In this document: positions 1 through 8,767 of the stretch, piece after piece
How the letters are laid out: each line of letters begins with the position of its first letter
How positions within the stretch are numbered: position 1 is the stretch's first letter
NCBI RefSeq assembly: GCF_022133705.1
Contig: NZ_JAKNHJ010000001.1
Span: 124,001-188,000, forward strand
Reading direction: 5' to 3'
Length of the DNA: 64,000 bases
Source of the DNA: Varibaculum cambriense
GTDB lineage: Bacteria > Actinomycetota > Actinomycetes > Actinomycetales > Actinomycetaceae
The notes under the pieces: model-generated
Databases searched by the model: none
What the model was told of the DNA's origin: nothing
Seen by the model: the letters and a program-made list of their open reading frames with translations, nothing else
Program-made: the position numbers and the translations under genes

Positions 1-31
1 ATTAAGTTCTAGCGCGAGGAGGCGTATATTC

Positions 32-1090
32 GTGGCGACCATTAGGGACGTGGCCAAGGAGGCGGGAGTCTCGATTGCTACCGTTTCGCGCGCGTTGAAT
101 GGGAATACTCATCTAGCTGGCGCTACCCGGCAGAAAGTATTGGCAGCCGCCGACAAACTGGGGTACCAAAAAGACCGACTAGCAGCGGCGATGCGTACCG
201 GACGTACCGGAGCCATCGGATTAGTCCTAGGAGACGTGATGAACCCGTTCTATGCGATGCTGGCGCATTGTGTCGAGCGGGCAGTACATTCCCATCAAGC
301 GTCCTTGGTGCTATCTAATGCGCATGAGGACGGGCAAAGCTACGAAAACGGAATTCAGGCACTGGTAAAACAAGGGGTAGATGGGCTGTTAGTGGTACCT
401 CCCTCCCGAGTGGCACCCGGATGGAAACATCCAGACCCTCCCGAGTCGGTAGCAATGGTGGCTCTAGATCGGGAAGCTCCGGGAGCCAAGATCCCCTCGG
501 TGGTGATTGATTCTGCCCGAGCAATGCAAGACCTGGGAGAGCATCTGCGCGCTTCCGGGTATCGCCATCCCGCTTATCTTGCCGGCCCCGAGTTTTCTTT
601 ATCGGGGCAAAGACGCACTGAAAAACTCCAGGAAGCCTTAGCTAACTGTGGTTTTGGGGAGTTAGAAGTGGAGTATTGCCCTCATGAGGCAGTGTCTGCA
701 GCTAGTGCCGCCCGGGCTCTCTTGTCACTGTACCGTCCCGATATTATTATCTGTGCCTCCAACCAGATTGCCCTGGGGGTATTGATGATCGCAAAAAGTA
801 TGGGGATGCAGCTAGGCAGCGACCTGGGATTGGTAGCAATCGATGATATTCCCTGGTTCTCAGTAATGTCTCCGGCGATCAGCGTAATTGACCAGCCGGT
901 CGATAAACTCGCTAACTTGGGGGTAACGGTACTGATGAAACAGATTTTTGGTGCCTCCTATTTGCCGAAAGCTGGGGATCGTTTAGTGGCCGGTGAAGGT
1001 GTCTTTATTTCTCGGGAATCCACCCAAGGTCCGCAGTTGTCTGCTCAATATGCGGGCCGGTGGTTACCAGAAAGTGGAAAAACGGTTTAG
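32..1090 (+). CDS. LacI/GalR-family transcriptional regulator
   Basis: Sugar-type repressor of 352 residues, the usual LacI-family length. Residues 3-22 form the helix-turn-helix (RDVAKEAGVSIATVSRAL), followed by the hinge helix and a periplasmic-binding-protein-like effector domain from about residue 60 (GAIGLVLGDVMNPFYAML). The start is GTG at 32 with GAGGAGG at 16-22, nine bases upstream. No sugar genes lie downstream (leuA follows), so targets and effector cannot be read here; its partners may lie to the left of the window. The family call is firm; the ligand is unknown. Confidence 0.9.
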   Translation: MATIRDVAKEAGVSIATVSRALNGNTHLAGATRQKVLAAADKLGYQKDRLAAAMRTGRTGAIGLVLGDVMNPFYAMLAHCVERAVHSHQASLVLSNAHEDGQSYENGIQALVKQGVDGLLVVPPSRVAPGWKHPDPPESVAMVALDREAPGAKIPSVVIDSARAMQDLGEHLRASGYRHPAYLAGPEFSLSGQRRTEKLQEALANCGFGELEVEYCPHEAVSAASAARALLSLYRPDIIICASNQIALGVLMIAKSMGMQLGSDLGLVAIDDIPWFSVMSPAISVIDQPVDKLANLGVTVLMKQIFGASYLPKAGDRLVAGEGVFISRESTQGPQLSAQYAGRWLPESGKTV

Positions 1091-1105
1091 AGTAGTCCCG
1101 TGCGC

Positions 1106-1147
1106 ATGATTATTCTGCTGCTAGGCTGCCGCGACGAAGTCCAGTAA
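1106..1147 (+). CDS. leucine-rich leader peptide upstream of leuA
   Basis: A 13-codon open frame reading MIILLLGCRDEVQ, with three consecutive leucine codons (ctg ctg cta) after two isoleucines. It ends 75 bases before leuA. Its last codons lie inside the left arm of the leader hairpin, so ribosome position on the leucine codons can alter folding. Attenuator peptides of this kind are known for leuA in Actinobacteria. No strong ribosome-binding site is visible (upstream sequence agtagtcccgtgcgc). Confidence 0.65.
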   Translation: MIILLLGCRDEVQ

Positions 1148-1192
1148 AACTGGTCGAGGCTCGTCGCGGGATTCTTTGGTGTCTTCGGCCAG
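1129..1192 (+). promoter_or_regulatory. leuA leader RNA: hairpin with pseudoknot (LEU-type element)
   Basis: CCGCGACGA at 1129-1137 pairs perfectly with TCGTCGCGG at 1161-1169. Inside that loop, CTGGTCGAG (1150-1158) can pair with TTCGGCCAG (1184-1192) outside the hairpin, nine pairs including two G-U, giving a pseudoknot. CTGG at 1150-1153 can instead pair with CCAG at 1141-1144, a competing structure. With the Leu-codon peptide just upstream, this fits the LEU leader described by comparative genomics for actinobacterial leuA. No U-tract follows, so control of translation is more likely than transcription termination. Confidence 0.65.
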
Positions 1193-1222
1193 CCACTAAA
1201 AAAAGCAGAAAGAAATCTTAGA

Positions 1223-2974
1223 ATGCGAACTACTGGTAAAGCTCCCCAGCAACAACCTTCCGGAATGCCTTTTCAAAAGTATGCTCATTTTTGGGATACT
1301 TCTCTGAAACTGCCGGATCGTACCTGGCCAGATAACAATGTTACCCAGGCTCCCCGTTGGTTATCTACGGATTTGCGGGACGGTAACCAGGCTCTGATTG
1401 AGCCGATGGATCCCAGGCGTAAACGCAAATTGTTCGAGCTGTTGGTGCGGATTGGGATGAAAGAGATCGAGATCGGATTTCCGGCGGCCTCGCAGATAGA
1501 TTTTGATTTCGTGCGCTCCCTGGTGGAAGAGGACGCTATCCCCGAGGACGTGTGCGTTTCCGTGCTTACCCAGGCGCGCGAAGATCTAATCGGACGTACT
1601 GTGGAATCCCTAGTGGGGGTGCCGCGCGCCAATGTGCATATCTATAACGCCACCTCACCAACTTTTCGGGAAGTAGTATTCCATAACGATAAAGCCGCTA
1701 CTGTGGAACTGGCTGTAAGCGGGGTGCGCGAGGTAATTGCGCAAGCAGAAAAGCAGCTCGATGATTCCACGGTTTTCGGGCTGCAATATTCTCCAGAAAT
1801 TTTCGTAGATACCGAAGCCGAGTTCGCCTTGGAAATCTGTGAAGCGGTTATGGATATTTGGCAACCCGATGAGGATCGCGAAATTATTTTGAACCTGCCG
1901 GCAACTGTGGAGCGTTATACGCCGGACTCCTATGCGGATCAAATCGAATGGATGAGCCGGAACCTGAGCCGCCGTGAACATATCTGTTTGTCGGTGCATA
2001 ATCATAATGACCGGGGAACGGGGATTGCTGCGGCAGAACTGTCTATGAAAGCCGGCGCTGACCGGGTAGAAGGCTGCCTGTTGGGTCAGGGCGAGCGCAC
2101 TGGTAACGTAGATTTAATTACTTTGGCGATGAATCTTTATTCCCAAGGAATCGACCCCATGTTGGATTTGTCCAACCTGGATCGGGTGCGCGAAACCGTA
2201 GAGTATTGCACCCGCATGGAGACTAATCCTCGCCAGCCCTATACCGGCGATTTGGTTTACACTTCCTTTTCTGGCTCTCATCAAGATGCCATTAAGAAGG
2301 GCTTTGATAAGCGTACCCAGGAAGTTGCGGCTGCTGGAGGTGACCAGAACCAGGTAATTTGGACAGTTCCTTACCTGCCGATTGACCCCGGTGATGTAGG
2401 ACGCGATTACCAGGCGGTAGTGCGGGTGAACTCTCAGTCTGGCAAGGGGGGAATAGCGTTCCTGATGAAACGCGACTACTCTTTGGATTTGCCGCGCCGC
2501 CTGCAGGTAGAGTTCTATCGCCTGGTTCAGGACTATACGGAAAAGTTTGGGGGAGAAGTCGATTCCAAACATTTATGGAACATTTTCGCTGACGAGTATT
2601 TGCCCGGCGAAGAGCATAGTCTTTCTCCTTGGGGGCGCTTCAAACTGTGCGATTCCCTCGCAGATACCAACCATGAAACTGGGGTAGTGTCTTTGCGAGC
2701 TCAAGTTAGCGATAACGGTACTTTGCGTACTTTAGAGGCGGTGGCGCCTGGCCCTATTGAAGCGTTTATTACTGCTTTCCAGGAGCTCGGTTTGGATATC
2801 AAGGTGCTTGACTATGTAGAGCACGCGATGGAAACCGGGGAAAGTTCGCGGGCAGCCGCCTATATTGAGGCCGAGATTGCCGGTCAGGTGCTGTGGGGAG
2901 TTGGCATTGATTCTTCGATTACCCGCGCTACCTATAAGGCGGTAATCAGCGCCCTCAACCGTGCGGAACGCTAG
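1223..2974 (+). CDS. leuA: 2-isopropylmalate synthase
   Basis: First committed step of leucine synthesis: acetyl-CoA plus 2-oxoisovalerate gives 2-isopropylmalate. The 583-residue protein has the HMGL-like TIM barrel with the metal/substrate motif STDLRDGNQALIEP near residue 50, HNHNDRGTG near residue 260, and GNVDLITLAMNLYSQG, which marks the long LeuA type 2 form. The C-terminal third is the LeuA dimer/allosteric domain for leucine feedback. The start is ATG at 1223 with a weak purine-rich site (agaaagaaa). It stands alone behind its own leader peptide and pseudoknot; leuB/C/D are not in the window. Confidence 0.96.
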   Translation: MRTTGKAPQQQPSGMPFQKYAHFWDTSLKLPDRTWPDNNVTQAPRWLSTDLRDGNQALIEPMDPRRKRKLFELLVRIGMKEIEIGFPAASQIDFDFVRSLVEEDAIPEDVCVSVLTQAREDLIGRTVESLVGVPRANVHIYNATSPTFREVVFHNDKAATVELAVSGVREVIAQAEKQLDDSTVFGLQYSPEIFVDTEAEFALEICEAVMDIWQPDEDREIILNLPATVERYTPDSYADQIEWMSRNLSRREHICLSVHNHNDRGTGIAAAELSMKAGADRVEGCLLGQGERTGNVDLITLAMNLYSQGIDPMLDLSNLDRVRETVEYCTRMETNPRQPYTGDLVYTSFSGSHQDAIKKGFDKRTQEVAAAGGDQNQVIWTVPYLPIDPGDVGRDYQAVVRVNSQSGKGGIAFLMKRDYSLDLPRRLQVEFYRLVQDYTEKFGGEVDSKHLWNIFADEYLPGEEHSLSPWGRFKLCDSLADTNHETGVVSLRAQVSDNGTLRTLEAVAPGPIEAFITAFQELGLDIKVLDYVEHAMETGESSRAAAYIEAEIAGQVLWGVGIDSSITRATYKAVISALNRAER

Positions 2975-3011
2975 GGTCTGCACAACATGCGCTAGCATCT
3001 TCTGAGCTGCA

Positions 3012-4286
3012 TTAACCTAGGAGCGCCAGAGGAATCACTGCCACCCCGTCCTTGCGACGATAAGCGTAAGTACCGGTATATACCAGGATTTTATCTAGTA
3101 GCCGACTTCCAAGTCGCTTTTCTAGCCAGTTGAGATGGCGAACGTCTTCTGTATCAACGATTGCGGAGGACTTAGCTTCGAATGCGATAGTTTTTCCATC
3201 GTAGCGTTCGATAATCGCATCTACTTCACGTTCTCCCGAAGGGGTGCGGAAGTGGAAGACCTGAGATTCGCATTCTTGGGCAGCTCCTCGCAGGGTAAGC
3301 AGCATCAATGACTCGAATAACTGTCCATAAGTTTCTAGGGTTCCTTCGGCTCCGCTGGTCAAAATATCTTCACTTACCCCCAGAAGATAAGCAGCTAAAC
3401 CGGGATCTGCCAGGTGATGTTTAGGGGCTTTCGATAATCTTGCAAAGGAAGTATAAGTGGGCGACCAAGCAGGAAGCGGATCTAAAATCCAGAGTTTTTC
3501 TAGGAGATTCCGGTAGCTGCTAGTAGCTGATTTTGAGGGTAAATCGCCCTCTGCTGGTAGCGCAGCTTTTAATATCTTGGTATACGAAGCAGTGGTGGCA
3601 GTAGCAGCTGAATATGCACGCAGCCATGCTTGTAAGGCCGCTGGTCTACGCAGGGTAACTCCCTGTTCAGGGAAATCACGGTCAACTATCCGCGAAATAT
3701 AGCCCGCAACGGCCGCCCTGCGCGCCCGAGGAGAAAGGTCTTCTATCTGGGGGAAGCCGGTGGAACAGATGGCGCGGGCGTAATCCGAATAAGAAAAGTT
3801 ACTTTCCCCAGATATCGGAGTGGAGAAGGGTTTTGAGGAAAAAATATCGCGGATAAAGATCTTTGGAGTGCTGCCGGGGCGTTCCGATAATGCCAGAGGA
3901 CGCATTCTCAGTGAAATAATTCTCCCGGCGCCAGAATGGGTGTCCACATTCTCAATCGGGGTAGCACTGCCGGTAAATAGAAAACGAGTATCGGCTTTTT
4001 CATCGATAAGTCGGCGGGCGCCATCCCAGACCGGAGGATAGTTTTGCCATTCGTCAAGCAATACAGTTTTGTGGGAGGTAAGCACTGTTCGTAGCTGCGA
4101 GGCAACTAGATTACGTACATCCGGAGAATCTAGTTCGAGGACGCTTTCGACTCTACGGGAAGCAGTAACGGTTTTCCCCACGCCTTTAGGGCCATCAAGC
4201 GCGATTCCAGGTAACTCTGGGAGAAGCGCATCGAGCTCGTTATCTACGTATCGTCTAAGATATGTTTCAGAAGAACCTGGAAGCAC
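3012..4286 (-). CDS. ATP-binding protein, AAA_14 domain plus DUF4143
   Basis: An uncharacterised 424-residue ATPase. The N-terminal AAA_14 domain has Walker A GPKGVGKT near residue 35 and a Walker B-like LLDEWQNYP near residue 95. The C-terminal DUF4143 part has a nuclease-like end (FHFRTPSGEREVDAIIE, then FEAKSS), resembling the E-x-K core of PD-(D/E)xK folds. The start is GTG with TGAGG on the reverse strand about five bases upstream. Three to four 23-bp tandem repeats lie just upstream. Such ATPases are often solitary and accessory; mobile or defence-related roles have been suggested but function is unknown. Neighbours leuA and recO are unrelated. Confidence 0.85.
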   Translation of the reverse strand: MLPGSSETYLRRYVDNELDALLPELPGIALDGPKGVGKTVTASRRVESVLELDSPDVRNLVASQLRTVLTSHKTVLLDEWQNYPPVWDGARRLIDEKADTRFLFTGSATPIENVDTHSGAGRIISLRMRPLALSERPGSTPKIFIRDIFSSKPFSTPISGESNFSYSDYARAICSTGFPQIEDLSPRARRAAVAGYISRIVDRDFPEQGVTLRRPAALQAWLRAYSAATATTASYTKILKAALPAEGDLPSKSATSSYRNLLEKLWILDPLPAWSPTYTSFARLSKAPKHHLADPGLAAYLLGVSEDILTSGAEGTLETYGQLFESLMLLTLRGAAQECESQVFHFRTPSGEREVDAIIERYDGKTIAFEAKSSAIVDTEDVRHLNWLEKRLGSRLLDKILVYTGTYAYRRKDGVAVIPLALLG

Positions 4287-4307
4287 TTTTACCTCAATTA
4301 ATAGATG

Positions 4308-4399
4308 CTAAAAGTCGTTTTACATGAATTCTAGCAATCGTTTTGCAGGAAGTCTAGCAATCGTTTTGCAGGGAATCTAGCAATCGTTTTGCAGATTTT
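4308..4399 (+). repeat. 23-bp tandem repeats upstream of the DUF4143 ATPase
   Basis: Three near-identical 23-bp units begin at 4331, 4354 and 4377, each with CTAGCAATCGTTTTGCAG and a five-base variable tail. A fourth, degenerate unit at 4308-4330 is closest to the ATPase start codon (GTG at 4286-4284, reverse strand). On the gene's strand each unit contains TGCAAAACGATTGCTAG. The position, between promoter region and start codon, suggests a multi-site operator. Confidence 0.85.
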
Positions 4400-4514
4400 A
4401 TGCGGGCGGCTGTTATCCATATTTTCAAGCCAGGCACTAGCAGTTACCCACCAGCTCCCTTTGAAAGGTGGGGTTTGAATCCAAACTGAACCTAGAAGCT
4501 GTAACTAGATATGA

Positions 4515-4520
4515 GATAAT
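4515..4520 (+). promoter_or_regulatory. probable -10 box of recO-uppS, leaderless transcript
   Basis: GATAAT lies six bases before the GTG start of recO, so transcription would begin at or next to the start codon. No Shine-Dalgarno sequence is present, as expected for leaderless actinobacterial genes. The -35 region (about 4492-4497, CTAGAA) is poor. Confidence 0.5.
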
Positions 4521-4526
4521 GAGCGG

Positions 4527-5258
4527 GTGCTGCGAACCTACACCGACCAGGCGATTGTCCTTAGAACCACCAAGTTAGGGGAAGCGGACATGATTCTAAC
4601 CCTGCTGACCTTAGAGCACGGTCAGGTGCGGGCGGTAGCCAAAGGACTGCGCCGCACTTCCTCAAAATTTGGGGCGCGCCTGACCCCCTTCAACCGGGTA
4701 AAACTGCAACTGCACTCCGGGCGCAACCTGGACACGGTTACCCAGGCCGCCTCGCTCAGCCTAAATGCCCCGAGAATCGCTTGCGACTATGAACGGTACC
4801 TATCGGGGCAAGTAATGCTAGAAACCGCCGAGAAACTATCCGAGGGCGAGGCTTCACGCAGCCAATATCATCTGCTAGCTGGCGCAATACCTGCTTTAGC
4901 AAATCGGGCGCACCGCCCGGGCATGGTGCTGTCCTCTTACCTATTACGCACTCTAGCGATTGCCGGATGGGCGCCTGCTTTAGGTGAGTGCGCGCTGTGT
5001 GGAGCTGATGGCCCCTTTAAAGTATTTTCCGCACCTGCCGGTGGGGTGGTGTGCGAAAACTGTCAGTTAAGCGGAGGCCTTCACATCTCTATGCCAGTAA
5101 TCGAACTGCTCACCGCGCTGTTGGCGGGACAGTGGCCGCAGGTCTACCAGGCGGATCCGCTAACTCAGGGGATAGCAGAAGAAGTGGTCACCGCCTATAC
5201 CGAATGGGTGCTAGAGCGAAAACTAAAATCCTTGTCGGTGATGGCACGCAAGGCATAA
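4527..5258 (+). CDS. recO: DNA repair protein RecO
   Basis: Recombination mediator that helps load RecA on SSB-coated DNA in the RecFOR pathway. The 243 residues start with the typical OB-fold opening (YTDQAIVLRTTKLGEADMI), followed by the helical domain and a four-cysteine zinc site (CALCGADG...CENC) around residues 150-175. GTG start, apparently leaderless. The stop is seven bases before uppS; the recO-uppS pair is common in Actinobacteria. Confidence 0.95.
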   Translation: MLRTYTDQAIVLRTTKLGEADMILTLLTLEHGQVRAVAKGLRRTSSKFGARLTPFNRVKLQLHSGRNLDTVTQAASLSLNAPRIACDYERYLSGQVMLETAEKLSEGEASRSQYHLLAGAIPALANRAHRPGMVLSSYLLRTLAIAGWAPALGECALCGADGPFKVFSAPAGGVVCENCQLSGGLHISMPVIELLTALLAGQWPQVYQADPLTQGIAEEVVTAYTEWVLERKLKSLSVMARKA

Positions 5259-5265
5259 TAAGAAC

Positions 5266-6048
5266 ATGAGCGATAAAGACTTCGTAGCCACCGTTCCCCC
5301 TGGGCAGGGTTCCTCAATGCCCCCGTTATCGCCAGTGCCAGCCCATGTGGCACTAATTATGGACGGTAACGGACGCTGGGCTAACCAGCAGGGATTACCG
5401 AGAACCGCTGGGCACGAGGCCGGAGAACTATCGCTCATGGACACCCTGGCCGGAGCAGTAGAAGCCGGGGTAAAAATGGTGAGCGTCTATGCTTTTTCTA
5501 CTGAAAACTGGAAACGTTCTCCCGCGGAAGTGCGTTTCCTAATGGGGTATTCGCGAGACGTGATTCGCCGTCGCTCCCATGAACTAAACGACTGGAACGT
5601 GCGCACAGTCTGGTCGGGCAGGCGCGGGAGGCTCTGGAAATCGGTTATCAAGGAGCTAGAAGCGGCGCGGGAACTAACCCAAAATAACACCGGGCTGGTG
5701 TTTAACATGTGTATTAACTATGGAGGGCGCGCAGAACTGGTTGATGCGGCGCGTGCGGTTGCCCGCCGGGTGGCGTCCGGGGAAATCAGTGAAAATCATA
5801 TCCGCGAGGACACCTTGGCGCGGGAAATGTATCTGGGGGGTATGCCGGATGTGGATTTGCTGATTCGCACCTCCGGGGAGCAGCGCCTGTCTAATTTTTT
5901 GCTGTGGCAATGCGCCTATGCGGAGCTTAGTTTCGTTCCCGAGATGTGGCCAGATTTTAAACGAGAACAACTCTGGCGGGAACTAGCCGCATTTGGAGGG
6001 CGAGATCGGCGTTTTGGGGGCGCGAAAGATCAGCCTCAGCCCGCCTAA
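5266..6048 (+). CDS. uppS: isoprenyl (undecaprenyl/decaprenyl) diphosphate synthase
   Basis: cis-Prenyltransferase that condenses isopentenyl diphosphate onto an allylic primer to make the polyprenyl carrier used in cell-wall synthesis. The 260 residues show the catalytic MDGNGRWA motif near residue 29, YAFSTENW, and the C-terminal RTSGEQRLSNFLLWQ and YAEL motifs of the family. Start ATG at 5266, seven bases after recO, so the two are probably cotranscribed. Chain length of the product cannot be judged from motifs alone. Confidence 0.95.
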   Translation: MSDKDFVATVPPGQGSSMPPLSPVPAHVALIMDGNGRWANQQGLPRTAGHEAGELSLMDTLAGAVEAGVKMVSVYAFSTENWKRSPAEVRFLMGYSRDVIRRRSHELNDWNVRTVWSGRRGRLWKSVIKELEAARELTQNNTGLVFNMCINYGGRAELVDAARAVARRVASGEISENHIREDTLAREMYLGGMPDVDLLIRTSGEQRLSNFLLWQCAYAELSFVPEMWPDFKREQLWRELAAFGGRDRRFGGAKDQPQPA

Positions 6049-6146
6049 GTTTCCCCGCGCCCTCGTAAAATAATAGGCGTTACACCTCAAGGTCCTAAAC
6101 CGGTTCGCAGTTCGCGGTCGGGGAATTAGCAAATGCAGCCTGCCGC

Positions 6147-7370
6147 CTAATCCCATAAGGGATGAGCGAACAGGCCGCTGCCCAGTTTCGGTTCAAACCA
6201 AGTGGATTTAGGGGGCATTATTTGACCCGCGTCAGCCACCTCCATTACTTGGTTAATCTGGGTAGGGTACATGTAAAAGGCGCAGGCAGCGCCCTTATCT
6301 ACCGCTGCTTTAAGTTCGCTGTCCCCGCGAATCCCGCCTACGAACTCGATGCGTTCACTGGTGCGCGGATCGGTAATTCCCAGCAGGGGAGAGAGCACAG
6401 TTTCTTGCAGCAAAGACACATCTAAAGAATCAGGCAGCTCTTTACCAGCTAAAACCTGAGGATGGAAGCGGCAGGCGTACCATTTTCCGCCTAGATACAT
6501 GCTGAAAGCACCGGCATTTTCCGGGGCCGCAAACTCGCTCAGTTCAGTTAGCGCTGCTACCTGCGATAAGTCTTTCAAGAACTGTTCGGGGGTAGTATCA
6601 CCCCAATCAAGCACTAGCCGATTATAGGGCAGGCAACGCAGGTCATGGTCGGGAACCGCGACCGCTAGGAATTCATTCCAGGGGGCATCTGCGCGCGGGG
6701 GGCGAGAAAGTCCTACTTTTGCGGCGGAAGCCGAGCGGTGATGTCCGTCGGCAATATAAAAGTAATCCAATGATTCAAAGACTTCGCTCGCTAAAGAAGT
6801 ATCTTCCGGCGAGAGCGGCCAAAGCTCATGGACAGTGCCTTCCAGAGTTTCTCCTTTGAGTAGCGGCTCTTCTTGAGTTACCCGCGCAGTGAGGGCATCT
6901 ATTTCTTCACGGGCGCGATAGGTGAGAAATACCGGTTCGGTATGGGCATTCACCCGGTCAAAATGTTTAATCCGGTCGGCTTCCTTAATCGCTAAAGTTT
7001 TCTCATGCCGCTTAATAGTGCCGTCTTGATAATCGGCAACCTGGGCGCACCCTACGATTCCTACCTGGCTCGAGCCCCGCCAAGTCTCCCGGTACAGGTA
7101 TAGGCAAGGTTCATTTTCACGAACAAGCACGCCCCGGTCAATAAAATCCGCCAGATTGGCGCCGGCTTGCTCATGCACTTGATCAGCGTGTTGATCCACA
7201 CTTATGGGCAAATCAATCTCCGCGCGCGTGATATGCAGATAAGAGTTCGGGTCTTTGCCCTGCGCGCTAGCTTCCTCACGGTTCATAACGTCATAGGGCA
7301 GTGCCACTACTCGCGGGGCAGCCTCGCTAGTGGGACGCAGCGCACGGAAAGGACGCAACTTCGGCATCAA
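6147..7370 (-). CDS. DUF1015 family protein
   Basis: A 407-residue member of the DUF1015 family (HTH-like annotation in some databases; function unestablished). Recognisable segments are the N-terminal RPFRALRPTSEAAPRVVALPYDV-type opening, SYLHITRAE, and YIADGHHRSASAA near residue 210, whose two adjacent histidines are typical. An AAGGAG-like site (taaggaga) lies upstream of the ATG on the reverse strand. It points towards uppS and is followed by no partner. Cytosolic by appearance; no signal or membrane segment. Confidence 0.85.
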   Translation of the reverse strand: MMPKLRPFRALRPTSEAAPRVVALPYDVMNREEASAQGKDPNSYLHITRAEIDLPISVDQHADQVHEQAGANLADFIDRGVLVRENEPCLYLYRETWRGSSQVGIVGCAQVADYQDGTIKRHEKTLAIKEADRIKHFDRVNAHTEPVFLTYRAREEIDALTARVTQEEPLLKGETLEGTVHELWPLSPEDTSLASEVFESLDYFYIADGHHRSASAAKVGLSRPPRADAPWNEFLAVAVPDHDLRCLPYNRLVLDWGDTTPEQFLKDLSQVAALTELSEFAAPENAGAFSMYLGGKWYACRFHPQVLAGKELPDSLDVSLLQETVLSPLLGITDPRTSERIEFVGGIRGDSELKAAVDKGAACAFYMYPTQINQVMEVADAGQIMPPKSTWFEPKLGSGLFAHPLWD

Positions 7371-7536
7371 AATCTCCTTAAAGCTATTACCTTTGCCCCC
7401 AGCTTATCGGCTTGGCTCCAGTTTCGGAGTTTCGTACCACCTATTAGCGAGTGGAAAGATGGGAACTAATGCTGGTGTTAAGGGTATTCGCGCCTAATCC
7501 CGCGTGTGCGCAGGGAAAATAGCGAGCGTCCTCCAG

Positions 7537-8568
7537 TTATTTGCTGAATTCTTTGTATATGTCCGAGTCATAAACCCAGTCGAACTGTCCAATCATTTCC
7601 ATGAGGCCGCCCTCGCCACAGAACGCTTTCTTGAAGCTATAGAGGCCCCCGGAGTTATCAATCTCGTAGATACCTCCCATATCGTATTGGGTATATCCCT
7701 GTTCGATAGCGTCCTTTATTGCTTCATTATTCATTTGATAGTTAGGACGCAGATTTCGTTTTTCATTGGAACTAGCAGCATAAATATAAAAACACTTCCG
7801 GTTGAAGCCCAAAGCGATGGCGCAAGAAAGTACCTCATGCTCGGGGGTGCGAGTTTCATAGAGAGTTACCGCTGGGGGGGGAAAGGCATTAAATAGGCGC
7901 ACGAAGTAATCTTTAGGGCGATAGGTGATTCCCTGGCGCTTCGCCATGATTTTGGTTAGTTCATAAAAATTATCGAGCGCTGGTTCAAACCCGGGATTAC
8001 CACGATGAAAACGCAAAGTTTCCAGGCCATGTTTATAAGGAACTTTGATTTTACATTTGTTTTTCGATTTTACCGTTTTCAGAAATTCGTCATGAGCCCC
8101 CATGCTAATGTCTGCAATCATATGCATCCGAGGATTGGAGAAGCGGTGTTCATCAGTTCCCCGAGTGGTGATCGCCAGATTAGCTATGCCGGCATTGCGA
8201 TAGCTTTCCAGTACTTCCTCGTCATAGGCGAACTCGGGATCCATCCTTAAGACAAATCCATTACGTTTTTCAATTACCGCGGCAGCTTCTTCAACTAAGG
8301 CTTTCACGGTGTCGATATCTTTAAAATCGCAGACCGGGCCGCGCGGGGCATACATAAAAGCGTGGGATCCATCATTCTTGACCGAGAGTATGGAGAGAGC
8401 GGCGGTAATATTTCCCGCATCGTCCTCCAAATAAACGTAGTCACTGTCCCAGTTATTTTTTACTTTTGCCCAGTTAACCGATTGCATAACGTGACCGTAC
8501 CGACTGGTAGCAACGAATTCTTCATAGCGGGCTACCGCTTCGCTGTCCGTTAAATCTAAAATAGGCAC
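7537..8568 (-). CDS. FemAB-family peptidoglycan interpeptide bridge ligase
   Basis: Aminoacyl-tRNA-dependent ligase of the FemX/FemA/FemB/MurM type (GNAT fold), which adds residues to the side chain of a lipid II peptide. The 343 residues contain AFMYAPRGPVCDF near residue 90, the basic KSKNKCKIKVPYKHG segment where lysines precede the usual conserved region, and YDMGGI...GLYSFKKAFCG near residues 300-320, characteristic of FemAB. No coiled-coil arm inserted between the GNAT domains is obvious. The gene looks more A/T-rich in codons than its neighbours, so lateral acquisition is possible. Number and identity of residues added cannot be deduced. Confidence 0.85.
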   Translation of the reverse strand: MPILDLTDSEAVARYEEFVATSRYGHVMQSVNWAKVKNNWDSDYVYLEDDAGNITAALSILSVKNDGSHAFMYAPRGPVCDFKDIDTVKALVEEAAAVIEKRNGFVLRMDPEFAYDEEVLESYRNAGIANLAITTRGTDEHRFSNPRMHMIADISMGAHDEFLKTVKSKNKCKIKVPYKHGLETLRFHRGNPGFEPALDNFYELTKIMAKRQGITYRPKDYFVRLFNAFPPPAVTLYETRTPEHEVLSCAIALGFNRKCFYIYAASSNEKRNLRPNYQMNNEAIKDAIEQGYTQYDMGGIYEIDNSGGLYSFKKAFCGEGGLMEMIGQFDWVYDSDIYKEFSK

Positions 8569-8767
8569 GGTAACTCTCCTCGTTTTTTTGAGATAACTAC
8601 AGATGTTACGGAATGAAATCCGAATTTAGAATACTTTACTGTCTTAGCACAGTACTAATACCATTAATCAGCGATTTTGAACTCGGTCAAGAAATCGTCT
8701 CCCTGGTAAATCAGTGGGCAGGAGATAACAGCTAACCGCTACTTTCCTCCAGGGAGAGGGGAAACAA

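Noticed and set aside
1091-1222. T-box riboswitch before leuA
   Set aside because: No specifier loop or T-box consensus (AGGGTGGNACCGCG) is visible; a Leu-codon peptide and pseudoknot explain the region.
4331-4399. Short direct repeats considered as a CRISPR array
   Set aside because: Units are contiguous 23-mers with only five variable bases, no spacers of normal length, and no cas genes nearby.
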